From contig JAJNDK010000010.1 in the NCBI GenBank assembly GCA_021156365.1, forward strand, positions 124,001-188,000: 64,000 nucleotides of DNA, read 5' to 3'. The notes under the pieces are model-generated. The model made no database searches. It saw nothing but the letters and a program-made list of their open reading frames with translations, and was not told where the DNA came from. A program made the position numbers and the translations under genes. Every line of letters begins with the position of its first letter. The first letter of the stretch is position 1. Shown piece by piece: positions 16,752-26,389 of this stretch. The stretch comes from Bacteroidota bacterium (GTDB taxonomy: Bacteria > Bacteroidota > Bacteroidia > B-17B0 > Aurantibacillaceae).

Positions 16752-17618
16752 TTATTTTGCAATATTGAATTTGTGTGTATACAGAATACCTTTGGAAGCA
16801 TCGGTAATGCTATACATGTACATTCCGCTTTCCAGCATATCTACATCCATTTTAGCTTTTCCTGCTACCATTGGCAGGTTTACTACTGCTCTTCCTGTTA
16901 CATCGTATACTGTTACGAAAGCTGCATTGTCGTCGCTGGTTGCAAAGTTGATCTCTGTGCTTGCAGGATTCGGGTAAGCGATGTGCTTGGAACCGTAGAA
17001 TATCACATCCTGGATACCAACCGGGTTGTTGATCACAATAGCATCTATTGATATAGTACTACCGATAGTAGGGTTGGAAGTTGCACCCTGCAGTAATATA
17101 GAATCAGAAGAAGCTGCAAGAATAGAAAGGGTATCAGGATTGCCCGGATCCATATATGTGAAATTGATGGTTTGCGCAGTCCAGGTGCTGATAACGGTTC
17201 CACCGGGGATTGTTCCGCCTGCCTGTCCGATTATGTTGGTAGTAGCGCCATCCCATTTGGTCAACTGAGCCGCCATAAGTGCCTCATCAGTTCCCATAAC
17301 GTCTGCCTGCATCATCAAAGTCATAGATACCGGACGATCCGTGCTTGCAACCGACTGAACAATAAAACCTGGCATACGGTCAGGGTAACCTGCAATTACA
17401 CAAAACGGACAGCTTCCGCTTGTTAACTGGATAGCAGAAGATCCTTCAGGAGCGCCGCTTGTGATTTGTGTAATACTTCCTGAAACGAAAGGTGCAAATG
17501 GAGCGCTCCAGTCAGAAGGAGTTCCGCCGGCCCATGTTTCAAAGCCAAGGTTAGTTGGTTGTGCGGCAAGAGCGAATGTTCCTGCTACGAATGCGATACT
17601 AAGTAGTCGTTTAATCAT
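16752..17618 (-). CDS. Secreted protein with T9SS type A sorting domain
   Basis: A 288-residue exported protein. It has a signal peptide (MIKRLLSIAFVAGTFALAAQ), a mature region starting PTNLGFETWAGGTPSDWSAP that resembles carbohydrate-binding-like PCMD/jelly-roll modules of Bacteroidota, and a T9SS type A sorting domain over the last 75 or so residues (HIAYPNPASTEINF ... LESGMYMYSI). No catalytic motif is seen. It is presumably exported through the outer membrane and attached to the surface or released. It stands alone, convergent with UbiD. Confidence 0.88.
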   Translation of the reverse strand: MIKRLLSIAFVAGTFALAAQPTNLGFETWAGGTPSDWSAPFAPFVSGSITQITSGAPEGSSAIQLTSGSCPFCVIAGYPDRMPGFIVQSVASTDRPVSMTLMMQADVMGTDEALMAAQLTKWDGATTNIIGQAGGTIPGGTVISTWTAQTINFTYMDPGNPDTLSILAASSDSILLQGATSNPTIGSTISIDAIVINNPVGIQDVIFYGSKHIAYPNPASTEINFATSDDNAAFVTVYDVTGRAVVNLPMVAGKAKMDVDMLESGMYMYSITDASKGILYTHKFNIAK

Positions 17619-17880
17619 TTGATTGTTTTTTTAGAGGGTTAATACGAGTCAAAAGTGTAAAAATTTAAGACAACAAAAAGCTGTTTTTTGCTTGAATTTT
17701 TTGTTAAAATCAGATGTGTGGGGCCGGACGGGATAAAAGTAGGATGAATGGTAGGCTGCAGCCCACTTGTTGATCGGTTCCTGCCAGCTATTGTATAAAA
17801 ACAACCATTTATGAAGTGGTAATAGTATTTTCCTATAAAGCAGTGTTCCTTTGTAAAAAAAGGAATCTAAAAACATATAT

Positions 17881-18535
17881 ATGAAAAAAGCACTACTAAT
17901 CTTACTTCTCGGGTTTATCGTAAACCGGTCTCATGCCCAAATCCAATTTCCGAACGCAGCTGCTTTGATTACTCATGTTTCGGGGCATTGGGATTGGACA
18001 CGATCATGCGGTGGATTTACCGGGGGCTGTAGTTTATCCTTCTCCGGGGACTACAAAGGCGGTACATTTTGCTCCCAACGGACCGGATAGTGTGATACGT
18101 ACGGATTATACAAATGGGGTTGTTGATGCTGTATGGCATTTGTATGTATGGTTTAATGCAGGGTCCAATCATTGGAACTTTGAGTATCCCAATGGTTATT
18201 CCGCGCCTTTCTACCCTGTCCACCCGGATACCATAGAGCTTATTGACATGATAAGTGATCAGTTTGCCAGGAGTCCGGCCATCGGGCTGGATAAGCAAAC
18301 AGCGAATAGTGCCGGACTACAGGTTTTTCCCAACCCGGCTACAGACAGAATAACAGTAGAAACGAAAGATATTTCCGGGCTGTATGTTTGTTCTGTTTAT
18401 GATGTTCAGGGAAAAGAACTGCTCTCAGTCCGGAACGGGAATAGCATTGATATTGCTTCCCTGCAAAAAGGATTGTACCTGTTTTGTCTTGAGCAACAGG
18501 GCAATAAAACCTACCGCAGATTTGTGAAAGAATAG
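17881..18535 (+). pseudogene. T9SS type A sorting-domain protein interrupted by a +1 frameshift
   Basis: The first part (from ATG 17881) has a signal peptide ending NRSHAQ and runs ITHVSGHWDWTRSCGGFTG before it drifts out of frame and stops at 18090. The rest, in the next frame, continues AVVYPSPGTTKAVHFAPN and reaches a normal T9SS type A sorting domain (LQVFPNPATDRITVET ... LQKGLYLFCL) with its stop at 18533-18535. The frames join smoothly if one G is removed from the GGGGG run at 18022-18026, giving an intact protein of about 217 residues. This is either a true inactivating or phase-variable mutation, or an assembly/sequencing error in a homopolymer. The function of the mature domain is not recognised. 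Confidence 0.8.
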
Positions 18536-18536
18536 A

Positions 18537-20567
18537 TCAGCGCGGGTATTCGATCCGTACATGATAAATATTCATCAGCCGTTTCTTGAAGATCTTTTTG
18601 ATGGTAGTGATATCGCGAAAGGTAATATCTGAATTGATAAATTGTTGCTCTTCTATCTGCGAATTGATAATGCGTTCCACCAGCTCATCGATACTTACCG
18701 CATCATAGTTACGCAAACTTCTCGAAGAAGCTTCGATGCTGTCGGCCATCATCAGCACGGCCGTTTCTTTGCTGTAAGGAACCGGCCCTCCATACCGGAA
18801 TTTGGATTCATCGGTATGCGAAGCACCAAAATCATTGATCGATTTTTTGTAGAAATAACGTGTAAGACTGGTGCCGTGGTGGGTGCGGATAAAATCAATG
18901 ATCTGGTCGGGCAGGCGGTGTTTTCTTGCGAGCTCCACACCTTTGATCACGTGCGCAATGATCAGCTGTGCGCTTTCTTCGTAGCTTAATTCTTCATGCG
19001 GGTTGGATCCCGCCACCTGGTTCTCGGTAAAATAACGAGGATTGTATGTTTTTCCGATATCGTGATACATAGCACCTGTCCGGATCAGTAATGGATTACC
19101 CCCTACTTTTTGTATCGCTTCTTCTGCCAGGCTGGCCACCTGCAGGGTGTGCTGAAAAGTACCGGGAGCTTTGGTAGCCAGTTCACGCAGCAGGGGAGAA
19201 TTGGAATCGGAAAGCTCGAGCAGGGTAAAATCAGAAACGAAGCCGAATACTTTTTCGAAAATGAAGATCATCGGGTAAGCGATCATGACCATAAGTGCAG
19301 AGCCTCCATACACCGCATAATCACTCAGCGAAATAGAATTGCTTTTTGTTTCGAGGATAAAAGTAAGGGCGGTGTGTGAGAGCATGTAAATAATGAGCAC
19401 GATCAGGGAAGAAACAATGAGTTGCGATCTGCGTGTCATATTGGCGATACTGAATATAGCCCCGATCCCGGCAAGTGTTTCGATGAAATAAAACTCGAAA
19501 CGTTCAGCAGCGAAAAAGGAAGTGATCAGGATAATATTCAGGTGTGTGAACAAAGCAGTGCGTGTATCGAAAAACGCGCGGATCATGATGGGTGCAATGG
19601 TGAACGGGACCACCAGCAGGTTTAGCTTTTCGGAAGAGGAAACCCGCTCGGCTATGAAGATGAACAGCAATATGATGATCACGATAAATGTAACGTGAGC
19701 GTTCTGTGCAAAAATATTTTTCCGGAAAAAAGCAAGAAAAAGGAAGATCATGCTCATGCACAGGAATGCGGCAATGAACTGCCCAACCAGTAAAAAGAAA
19801 TAATCGGAGCTCGTCACTTTTGTTTTGTCCATTTCCATTCGGAACGAATTCAGCAGGCTGTATTTCTCTTCGCTTACAAGCTCACCTTTGCTGATGATGA
19901 TCTGCCCTTTCACGATTTTATTTTTGGTAGGCAATACACTGTTGAGGTCTTGCTGCAATGATTTCTTTGTGAGCGTATCATCATAAAAGAGTGTTTGTGC
20001 CAGGTAATCTTCTATCCTGTCGATCACCTCATTTTTGTTGGCGATGTTTTGTTTTTCTACGGCCTCACTAATGAACCTGTCGGCAGAGGCGAGCGTGAAA
20101 AATTCTCTCAGCTCATGTTCTTCCGCTATTCCGTCCTCCAGGATATATACCTGATAGTCGCCGGGTTTTTCCTGCAGCACATCATGATTTTCCAATACAC
20201 CGGTTTTGTAAATGGAGTCGAGTAATGGTTTACCGATCCCGTATACAGCGTCCTTGTCTTTCAATGTGTCGAAGAGATTGATCTTCTTTTTCAGTAATTC
20301 GGTATTGCTGATAAAATAGGGTTTGAAATTTTTCAATACCTGGTCTTTCTCCCGACTGTATTCGGCAGTGGTTTTATAGATCGGGAAATCAAAAGGAGCG
20401 ATGAGGTTGTCGTAGTTCCAGGGCTTGCCTTTCAGCTGGCTGAACTCGTACTTGAATTGTCCTTGTTTCGGCAGGAGAAAAACAATGATCAGTACGGAGA
20501 ATACAAATAAAAAGCCCTTGTACCAGAGTGCATGTTTGTCCCGTAAAAAGCCTATTAAATTTGACAC
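18537..20567 (-). CDS. 7TM-HD family phosphodiesterase (PgpH-type)
   Basis: A 676-residue membrane protein. A single N-terminal helix (about 15-32) is followed by an extracytoplasmic 7TMR-HDED region (about 50-250), seven membrane helices (about 255-440) and a cytoplasmic HD domain (about 455-640). The HD domain carries HTLQVASLAEEA, GAMYHDIGKTYNPRYF, AHVIKGVELARKHRLP and DFIRTHHGT, the usual metal ligands. Characterised PgpH enzymes hydrolyse c-di-AMP, and a c-di-AMP cyclase is encoded at 43.7 kb, so that substrate is likely. The start is GTG 20567; I see no in-frame ATG upstream. It is convergent with the frameshifted cargo gene, with a 1-bp gap and no terminator. Confidence 0.9.
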   Translation of the reverse strand: MSNLIGFLRDKHALWYKGFLFVFSVLIIVFLLPKQGQFKYEFSQLKGKPWNYDNLIAPFDFPIYKTTAEYSREKDQVLKNFKPYFISNTELLKKKINLFDTLKDKDAVYGIGKPLLDSIYKTGVLENHDVLQEKPGDYQVYILEDGIAEEHELREFFTLASADRFISEAVEKQNIANKNEVIDRIEDYLAQTLFYDDTLTKKSLQQDLNSVLPTKNKIVKGQIIISKGELVSEEKYSLLNSFRMEMDKTKVTSSDYFFLLVGQFIAAFLCMSMIFLFLAFFRKNIFAQNAHVTFIVIIILLFIFIAERVSSSEKLNLLVVPFTIAPIMIRAFFDTRTALFTHLNIILITSFFAAERFEFYFIETLAGIGAIFSIANMTRRSQLIVSSLIVLIIYMLSHTALTFILETKSNSISLSDYAVYGGSALMVMIAYPMIFIFEKVFGFVSDFTLLELSDSNSPLLRELATKAPGTFQHTLQVASLAEEAIQKVGGNPLLIRTGAMYHDIGKTYNPRYFTENQVAGSNPHEELSYEESAQLIIAHVIKGVELARKHRLPDQIIDFIRTHHGTSLTRYFYKKSINDFGASHTDESKFRYGGPVPYSKETAVLMMADSIEASSRSLRNYDAVSIDELVERIINSQIEEQQFINSDITFRDITTIKKIFKKRLMNIYHVRIEYPR

Positions 20568-20776
20568 GATGAATCTTTTATCAAATGTTGGAAATATAGA
20601 AGTATGAACGGGGGCAGGGCACTTAAATTTTTCAACAATGTGTACGGTGAAATGTTTTAACGAATTTTGTATTTCTTTGATATATAGCGGATTGTGCTTT
20701 TGTTTGTGATCCGGTGGAACTAATAGCCGTGTTAATCAAATTCGGCTAAAAAAATTCCGGGAGCGCTGTAAATACT

Positions 20777-20784
20777 TACATTTG
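20777..20784 (+). promoter_or_regulatory. Candidate -7 box for the thiolase gene
   Basis: TACATTTG fits the Bacteroidota -7 consensus TAnnTTTG exactly and lies 25 bp before the thiolase ATG. No TTTG is seen at the -33 distance. Confidence 0.35.
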
Positions 20785-20808
20785 GACTGTTTTATAAAAA
20801 AAATAACT

Positions 20809-21990
20809 ATGCAAGAAGTGTATATTGTTTCCGCCGTTCGAACTCCGATAGGAAGTTTCAGTGGGGCTTTGTCGTCCGTTCCGGCCGGAAAATTAGGAGC
20901 TGCAGCTATCAAAGGCGCAGTGGATAAGATCAAACTGGATCCGAAAGAAATTGAAGAAGTATTAATGGGATGTGTATTGCAGGCCAATCTTGGACAGGCT
21001 CCTGCGCGCCAGGCAGCGAAATTTGCAGGACTGCTGGATACCGTTCATTGCACGACAGTGAACAAAGTATGTGCTTCGGGAATGAAAGCGGTGATGCAGG
21101 CAGCACAAAGTATCAAATTAGGAGATACCAGTGTGGTGGTTGCCGGTGGAATGGAAAACATGAGTGCAGTTCCGTATTACCTCGATGGTGCACGTAACGG
21201 GTATCGTTTGGGAAATTCGGTTGTAACAGACGGTTTGGTGAAAGACGGCTTAACGGACGTATATCATCAGAACCATATGGGTAACAGCGCTGAGCTATGC
21301 GCAAAGGAATACAAGATCACCCGCGAGGAGCAGGATGCATTTGCTATTGAATCCTACAAACGTTCGCAGGCTTCCTGGGCTGCATCTAAATTCAACGAAG
21401 AAATCGTTGGAGTAGAAGTACCTCAGAAAAAAGGCGATGCACTGATCGTGAAAGAGGATGAAGAATACAAGCAGGTGAAATTCGATAAGATCCCCGAGCT
21501 TCGTCCGGTATTCCAGAAAGACGGAACAGTAACGGCTGCCAATGCTTCTACGCTGAATGACGGCGCTGCTGCACTGATCCTGATGAGCAAAGAAAAAATG
21601 GAAAAACTTGGCCTGAAGCCAATGGCTAAGATCATCTCCTATGCAGATGCGGAACAGGCACCGGAGTGGTTCACTACCACACCATCGATCGCATTGCCAC
21701 GTGCAGTGGAAAAAGCAGGATTAAAAATGAGCGATATTGAATTCTTCGAGATCAACGAAGCATTCTCGGTTGTTTCCTGTGCCAATAACAAGATCATGAA
21801 CCTGGATCCTGCAAAAGTAAATGTAAACGGAGGAGCAGTATCATTGGGGCATCCGTTGGGAGCATCCGGTGCACGTATCATTGTTACCCTGTTGCATGTG
21901 CTGAAACAAAACAATGCGCGTTACGGCGCAGCAGCTATCTGTAATGGCGGTGGCGGAGCAAGTGCTATAGTAGTGGAAAACATAAAGTAA
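20809..21990 (+). CDS. Acetyl-CoA C-acetyltransferase (thiolase)
   Basis: A 393-residue soluble thiolase, starting at ATG 20809 (MQEVYIVSAVRTPIG, the usual thiolase N-terminus). All catalytic blocks are visible: the nucleophilic Cys in NKVCASGMKAV (about 88), NEAFS at about 318, GHPLGASGAR at about 350 and the second Cys in AICNGGGGASA (about 380). It condenses or cleaves acetoacetyl-CoA, in fatty-acid degradation or in acetyl-CoA condensation. It is a single gene with a strong terminator, not in a beta-oxidation operon, so the direction used in the cell is not evident. Confidence 0.94.
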   Translation: MQEVYIVSAVRTPIGSFSGALSSVPAGKLGAAAIKGAVDKIKLDPKEIEEVLMGCVLQANLGQAPARQAAKFAGLLDTVHCTTVNKVCASGMKAVMQAAQSIKLGDTSVVVAGGMENMSAVPYYLDGARNGYRLGNSVVTDGLVKDGLTDVYHQNHMGNSAELCAKEYKITREEQDAFAIESYKRSQASWAASKFNEEIVGVEVPQKKGDALIVKEDEEYKQVKFDKIPELRPVFQKDGTVTAANASTLNDGAAALILMSKEKMEKLGLKPMAKIISYADAEQAPEWFTTTPSIALPRAVEKAGLKMSDIEFFEINEAFSVVSCANNKIMNLDPAKVNVNGGAVSLGHPLGASGARIIVTLLHVLKQNNARYGAAAICNGGGGASAIVVENIK

Positions 21991-22013
21991 TAAAACGAAA
22001 TGAACAGATAAGA

Positions 22014-22052
22014 AACACTTCCTTTTTTGAACGAGAAGGAAGTGTTTTTTTT
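22014..22052 (+). terminator. Rho-independent terminator of the thiolase gene
   Basis: AACACTTCCTT (22014-22024) pairs perfectly with AAGGAAGTGTT (22036-22046) across an 11-base loop and is followed by a run of T. Confidence 0.85.
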
Positions 22053-22076
22053 AACGCTGATCCAATCAAAGAACGG

Positions 22077-22853
22077 ATGTACGGAATTTGTAATTTAAGC
22101 ATAGTGCCTTGCAGGGCAGAGCCATCGGGCAAAAGCGAAATGGTTTCGCAATTGCTGATGGGCGAGCATTTTACCATTCTTGAGGAAAAAGAAGAATGGA
22201 TACGTATCCGCATCGCTCACGACAATTACGAATGCTGGATCAGTCAAAAGCAATATGCACCGATCCGCGAAAAAACGTTCAACGAATTGCAGGAAAATCC
22301 CAAAGCCCGGATCAATGAGCTGTTTACACTGATCATGGATGCCGGGAACAACGGGCCGGTTCCGGCAGTGATGGGAACAGTGCTTCCTTTTTATTCCAAC
22401 CAGGTATTCAGGCTGGAAGAAAACAGCTCATACGGATATGAGGGTGGAGTAGCTTTGGCAAACAAACCGGCAGCAAAAAATATTTTACAGACAGCAGAAA
22501 TGTTCCTGAATGCTCCTTATCTATGGGGAGGCCGTACCTGCTGGGGTATCGATTGTTCGGGTTTTACACAGGTGGTTTTTTCGGTGAACGGATTTCAGTT
22601 GCCACGCGACGCATATCAACAGGCTGAAGTCGGGAACGCACTCAGCTTTGTAGAAGAAGCAGAGCCGGGCGATCTGGCATTCTTTGATAACGAAGAAGGA
22701 AAGATCACGCATGTAGGTATTATCATGGATAACAACCGCATTGTTCACGCTTCAGGAAAGGTACGGATCGATAAATTCGATCATTACGGCATCTTCCATA
22801 CAGAGCGCAAGAAATACTCACATATGTTGCGGGTGATCAAACGGATCATTTGA
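22077..22853 (+). CDS. NlpC/P60 peptidase with N-terminal SH3 domains
   Basis: A 258-residue protein. An SH3-like module (about 5-65, ending ECWISQKQY), a second SH3-like segment, then an NlpC/P60 domain (about 130-258) with the catalytic Cys in GIDCSGFTQVVF and the His in KITHVGIIMDNNRIVHASG. The family cleaves D-Glu-diaminopimelate bonds in peptidoglycan stem peptides. The translated N-terminus (MYGICNLSIVPCRAEPSGKSE) is not a signal peptide, as is common for this Bacteroidota group, so it may be cytoplasmic and work on recycled muropeptides. It stands alone after the thiolase terminator. Confidence 0.9.
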   Translation: MYGICNLSIVPCRAEPSGKSEMVSQLLMGEHFTILEEKEEWIRIRIAHDNYECWISQKQYAPIREKTFNELQENPKARINELFTLIMDAGNNGPVPAVMGTVLPFYSNQVFRLEENSSYGYEGGVALANKPAAKNILQTAEMFLNAPYLWGGRTCWGIDCSGFTQVVFSVNGFQLPRDAYQQAEVGNALSFVEEAEPGDLAFFDNEEGKITHVGIIMDNNRIVHASGKVRIDKFDHYGIFHTERKKYSHMLRVIKRII

Positions 22854-22894
22854 TCAGAGTATAAGCAGGAACAAACCGTAATAAGCAGGATAGT

Positions 22895-23332
22895 CTATTT
22901 ATGCACCTCATGAATGACTTCAAATAGTAATTTGCTTACGCCCTGCCAGATAATGGATGTATTATCGGTACTTTTGATTTTTCCTGCATAATATGAAACC
23001 TGGTATCTTATGTTGCCAAGATCGGTTGCTGAAATGATCAATGATCTGACAGATCCGTCCCTCATGTTTCCTGCCAGGAGGTAAGTGCTGTCGGGCTTTT
23101 GATAAACAGCCGCGCTTACAAACTCTTCGCGGCTCCAGAATGGGAACAGGTGGTAATGTGATTTCTCGGTTGAGTCAATGGTTTCACCAACAATTTCATG
23201 CAGGAGTAGTACTTTATTTGATACAGGCGTTGACGTAGTATCTGTAAGAGGGTTTACTATGCTTTGTCCCTGACAGATGCATGTTAGCAAACATGAACTT
23301 ACCACATATAAAAAAAGCAGGCTGCTTTGCAT
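22895..23332 (-). CDS. Exported protein of unknown function
   Basis: A 145-residue protein with an N-terminal hydrophobic signal sequence (LLFLYVVSSCLLTCICQGQS). The mature part has no recognised family; it contains an HYHLFPFWSREEF segment and short beta-type stretches. It lies 11 bp downstream of the DUF1801 gene on the same strand and is probably co-transcribed. Evidence for its being a real gene is the signal peptide, the length and the tight packing. Confidence 0.6.
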   Translation of the reverse strand: MQSSLLFLYVVSSCLLTCICQGQSIVNPLTDTTSTPVSNKVLLLHEIVGETIDSTEKSHYHLFPFWSREEFVSAAVYQKPDSTYLLAGNMRDGSVRSLIISATDLGNIRYQVSYYAGKIKSTDNTSIIWQGVSKLLFEVIHEVHK

Positions 23333-23343
23333 GGCAGGAAATA

Positions 23344-23736
23344 TTAAAGGCCTTTCTCCATTATTTCTTTCAGCACTGTCGTGTCTACTTCTTCCAGTTT
23401 ATTGATATACAAACAACCTTTTCCCGTTTTGTATTTGCCCAGTTTTTTCAGAAGTGCCGGCTGCTTTTCCACGGCTCCGGGAATATAAAAGGCAAAATTT
23501 TGTTTACGTGGCGAAAAACCCATTACAAACCAGTCCAGCTCCCGGCCGCTTTCGTATTTCAAACGTGTATCACCAAAGCCGATAATGGCTGATCCCCACA
23601 TCTTAGCTTTGGCCTTTGTGACTTTTTCCATTAGTTTGAGAATTTCCAAAGCATCTTTTCTTTTCTGCTCTTCGGGAATTGTCAGTATAAAGGCCTCTAC
23701 ACTAAGCTCTGTTTTTTTTGTTTTTAATTCAGCCAT
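23344..23736 (-). CDS. DUF1801 family protein
   Basis: A 130-residue soluble protein with the DUF1801 pattern: an N-terminal helix (EEQKRKDALEILKLMEKVT), then KMWGSAIIGFGDTRLKYESG, DWFVMGFSPRKQNFAFYI and KTGKGCLYINKLEEVD. DUF1801 proteins share the YdhG fold; their function is not known. I chose ATG 23736 (MAELKTKK); the frame stays open upstream to a TTG overlapping the end of the M1 peptidase gene. It lies between the peptidase and an exported protein on one strand. Confidence 0.88.
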   Translation of the reverse strand: MAELKTKKTELSVEAFILTIPEEQKRKDALEILKLMEKVTKAKAKMWGSAIIGFGDTRLKYESGRELDWFVMGFSPRKQNFAFYIPGAVEKQPALLKKLGKYKTGKGCLYINKLEEVDTTVLKEIMEKGL

Positions 23737-23774
23737 ATGCTTGCCATCAATTGGTTGCTGCCTTCCGTTACGGA

Positions 23775-26207
23775 TCAATCTTTTATTACAGCGATCTTAT
23801 GCGTACTGATCTTTTCCTTTTCCGAAAAAACGTTCACCATATAGTAACCGTTGGTAAAACCGTTAAGCTGAACCTGCGTTTGGGCGTTGCTGAGTTTTCC
23901 TTCAGCCAGTTTTTTGCCGGAAAGATCATATACCTCGTATGAACAGTTGCGGGGATCAAAATTCTCCGCAGAGATGGTGAAGTAATTTTTTGCCGGGTTA
24001 GGGAAAATTACCACTGTCTTTTCTTCTTTTTCATTTTCACTTATACCCACCAGTACCGTGCTTACCCCGTTTGCCGATGCATATTCTCCGAGCCGTAAGG
24101 TATCAACGGTAAAATAGCCATACTTTCCATTCATACCGCCGAATTTTACTTTGGTGTATTTCTCCACTTCATGCCAGTCGTCCGCCGTATTTCTCCTGTA
24201 GAGCAGGATCATGCTATCTGCCGTAAATACTGTTAAAAGAGTATCCAGGTAAGTTGTTGCTGAAATCGTTTGTTTCCTTCCGTCAAAATTAAAAACGGCT
24301 TTGCTGTGAAAATCAGGATCCAAAACACCGTCAATTTTCCAGTAATGCTGATCGTTGATCCGATAGTTACTTATGTTATTTTTGATCGAGTCAGGTTTTA
24401 CATAATTGTGTTCAACCCGGATGAAGGAAGAATCGCCGGGAGTAAGAACTGTCATAGAAAAGTTAGCGGGGTTAAAAGTACTTGGGCCTGCAATTGTTAC
24501 TTTTTTATATTGGGAAGAAATAGCATCGGAAATTTTAGAGCCTGCATTTATTGCAACTACAGCCGGGTCGTAAGGAAGTGTGATGGTAAAGCTGGCAAGC
24601 GGTCCCGACATATAAATTCGTTGTATACTGTCACGCCAGTTTGTTGGGTTTTTGTAGGAAAGCTCAAGGGGAACATTGGTGAAATAGTTGGGAGCCGGAC
24701 CGAACAAGCGTTGTCTTACATAAACAGTAAGCGAATAATTTCCACCTCCGGCTGCTACGGAAGTGGTAGAGTCGATAGAAAAATGCGGCCAGCCCGGATT
24801 CAGTACCCAATCGGTCATAAACTGGTTCATGTTGACACCGGTGCCGGCAGTTAGTAAATTCCCGAACTCAACCGAATTCATATTCTGAAATGCTTTTTGC
24901 TGCTGAACATAAGCTAAGCCTACTTTAAAAAGTGAATCTCCCAGGTACCCGCGCATGGTATGAGCCATATCCGCACCTTTTTTGTACACAATATCTCCGT
25001 AGGTGTATTGGGTAGGCACACTCGCCATCGGCCACCAGCCTTCGCGGTGATGCACGTGGTGTACCATATCATCGTGATTGGCTTTTATTCCTGCCAGGTA
25101 ATTCGCGTAGCCATACATCCAATCGTTGAAATAATACTCGGAGTAGGTTGCCATTCCTTCATTGATCCACATATCAGCTGCAGTTTCACAGGTAACATGG
25201 TCGCCCCACCACTGATGTGAGAGCTCATGCGCCATTATCTGTGCTTCATACGTAATGGGGCCTGCTGCAAAAGCTCTCCCCATGGTAATATTGGTTGCGT
25301 GTTCCATAGCCCCGCTGTTGAAGGGAACAAGGCAATAACCTACACGGTTATATGCATAAGGCCCGTAATGATTTTCGTGTGCAGCAAATGCATCGGGTAA
25401 ATGAATGAATGAGTTTTTTAAATTGGTGGTATCGCCCGGAAGTGCTGTCAGTACCACAGGCGTGGTTCCGTTGAGCCCGGTAAAATTCCAGTTGACCTGC
25501 GTATAGGGTGCCACACAAACAGATGCAAGATAGGAGGAAATGGGATCGTTCATCACCCATGTGCGTGTACGTAGCCCGCTCCCGTCGGTTGTGTCTTTTG
25601 TAAGGGCACCGTTGCAATAAGCGATATTGCCTCCGTTGGTTGAAATATTAAAGGTGTATTTTGCGTGCTCGGCAAAATTATCAAAACAGGGATGCCATAC
25701 GCGGCCATAGGTGTGGGGATTGGCAGCAAAGCCTACTCCTAAATTAAATGCATAAACACCGTTGAAATAAAATCCGCCCCAGCCCGATGGATCGCCCTGT
25801 GGGTGTCCGTGATAATAAACACCGAGATCAAGCGTATCGGTAGTATTGAAGGCTGATGGTAAATTCACTTTTAGTAAAGTATCGTTGTAAGTATAAGTGA
25901 GAACCGCATTATTATACGTAATACTGTCGATGATCATTTGTAAAAGATCGAGGCATAAATAGTCGAGGCCATTTATTTTCGGGGTGAATTTTACAAAGGT
26001 ATTGCCGGAAATAGTCTGGCCGGCATAATCCGTAATGTTTAGTGAGATAGTGTATCGAAGGATATCCGCCGTATCGCTCCGAAGGTTTTCGGGTGCTGTA
26101 AATACGGAAGCATCATGCGGGTGCTGTTTCAGTATCTGGCAGGCAGAAGGTTTCTGAGCTTGTGCAATGCCGGATATAACAAGCAGGAGGAGAAGGATCT
26201 TTTTCAT
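23775..26207 (-). CDS. M1-family zinc aminopeptidase with T9SS type A sorting domain
   Basis: An 810-residue secreted peptidase. The signal peptide ends ISGIAQAQ. The M1 domain (about 45-480) contains the substrate-binding variant GAMEHATNIT (GAMEN in most members), the zinc motif HELSHQWWGDH at about 326-336 and the third ligand in NEGMATYSEYYF. The C-terminal 75 or so residues are a T9SS type A sorting domain (VVIFPNPAKNYFTIS ... FTNGYYMVNVFSE). It removes N-terminal residues from peptides outside the cell, probably for nutrition. It is probably transcribed with the DUF1801 gene that follows. Confidence 0.93.
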   Translation of the reverse strand: MKKILLLLLVISGIAQAQKPSACQILKQHPHDASVFTAPENLRSDTADILRYTISLNITDYAGQTISGNTFVKFTPKINGLDYLCLDLLQMIIDSITYNNAVLTYTYNDTLLKVNLPSAFNTTDTLDLGVYYHGHPQGDPSGWGGFYFNGVYAFNLGVGFAANPHTYGRVWHPCFDNFAEHAKYTFNISTNGGNIAYCNGALTKDTTDGSGLRTRTWVMNDPISSYLASVCVAPYTQVNWNFTGLNGTTPVVLTALPGDTTNLKNSFIHLPDAFAAHENHYGPYAYNRVGYCLVPFNSGAMEHATNITMGRAFAAGPITYEAQIMAHELSHQWWGDHVTCETAADMWINEGMATYSEYYFNDWMYGYANYLAGIKANHDDMVHHVHHREGWWPMASVPTQYTYGDIVYKKGADMAHTMRGYLGDSLFKVGLAYVQQQKAFQNMNSVEFGNLLTAGTGVNMNQFMTDWVLNPGWPHFSIDSTTSVAAGGGNYSLTVYVRQRLFGPAPNYFTNVPLELSYKNPTNWRDSIQRIYMSGPLASFTITLPYDPAVVAINAGSKISDAISSQYKKVTIAGPSTFNPANFSMTVLTPGDSSFIRVEHNYVKPDSIKNNISNYRINDQHYWKIDGVLDPDFHSKAVFNFDGRKQTISATTYLDTLLTVFTADSMILLYRRNTADDWHEVEKYTKVKFGGMNGKYGYFTVDTLRLGEYASANGVSTVLVGISENEKEEKTVVIFPNPAKNYFTISAENFDPRNCSYEVYDLSGKKLAEGKLSNAQTQVQLNGFTNGYYMVNVFSEKEKISTHKIAVIKD

Positions 26208-26332
26208 TTTGTTTTGGGAAAATATGATAACTAAGGTAACACAAAATTGAAAAAGCGCAAAAATGAATTGAACAGGGCCCGGGGGCTATGATAACATTGA
26301 GTTCTTTGATTAGAAATGGTCGTTTATGAAGA

Positions 26333-26355
26333 GGGCAGGCTTTTTCTGCCTGCCC
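26333..26355. other. Perfect hairpin downstream of the TonB-domain gene
   Basis: GGGCAGGC and GCCTGCCC form a perfect 8-bp stem around a TTTTTCT loop. There is no T-run on either side, so it may be a weak or Rho-assisted terminator rather than a canonical one. Confidence 0.4.
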
Positions 26356-26389
26356 CCGATACCAATATCATTATAAAGCTTAGGATTAG

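Noticed and set aside
17649-17876. 75-codon minus-strand open frame upstream of the frameshifted cargo gene
   Set aside because: Composition is aromatic/Lys-rich as expected of AT-rich non-coding DNA, with no motif or signal.
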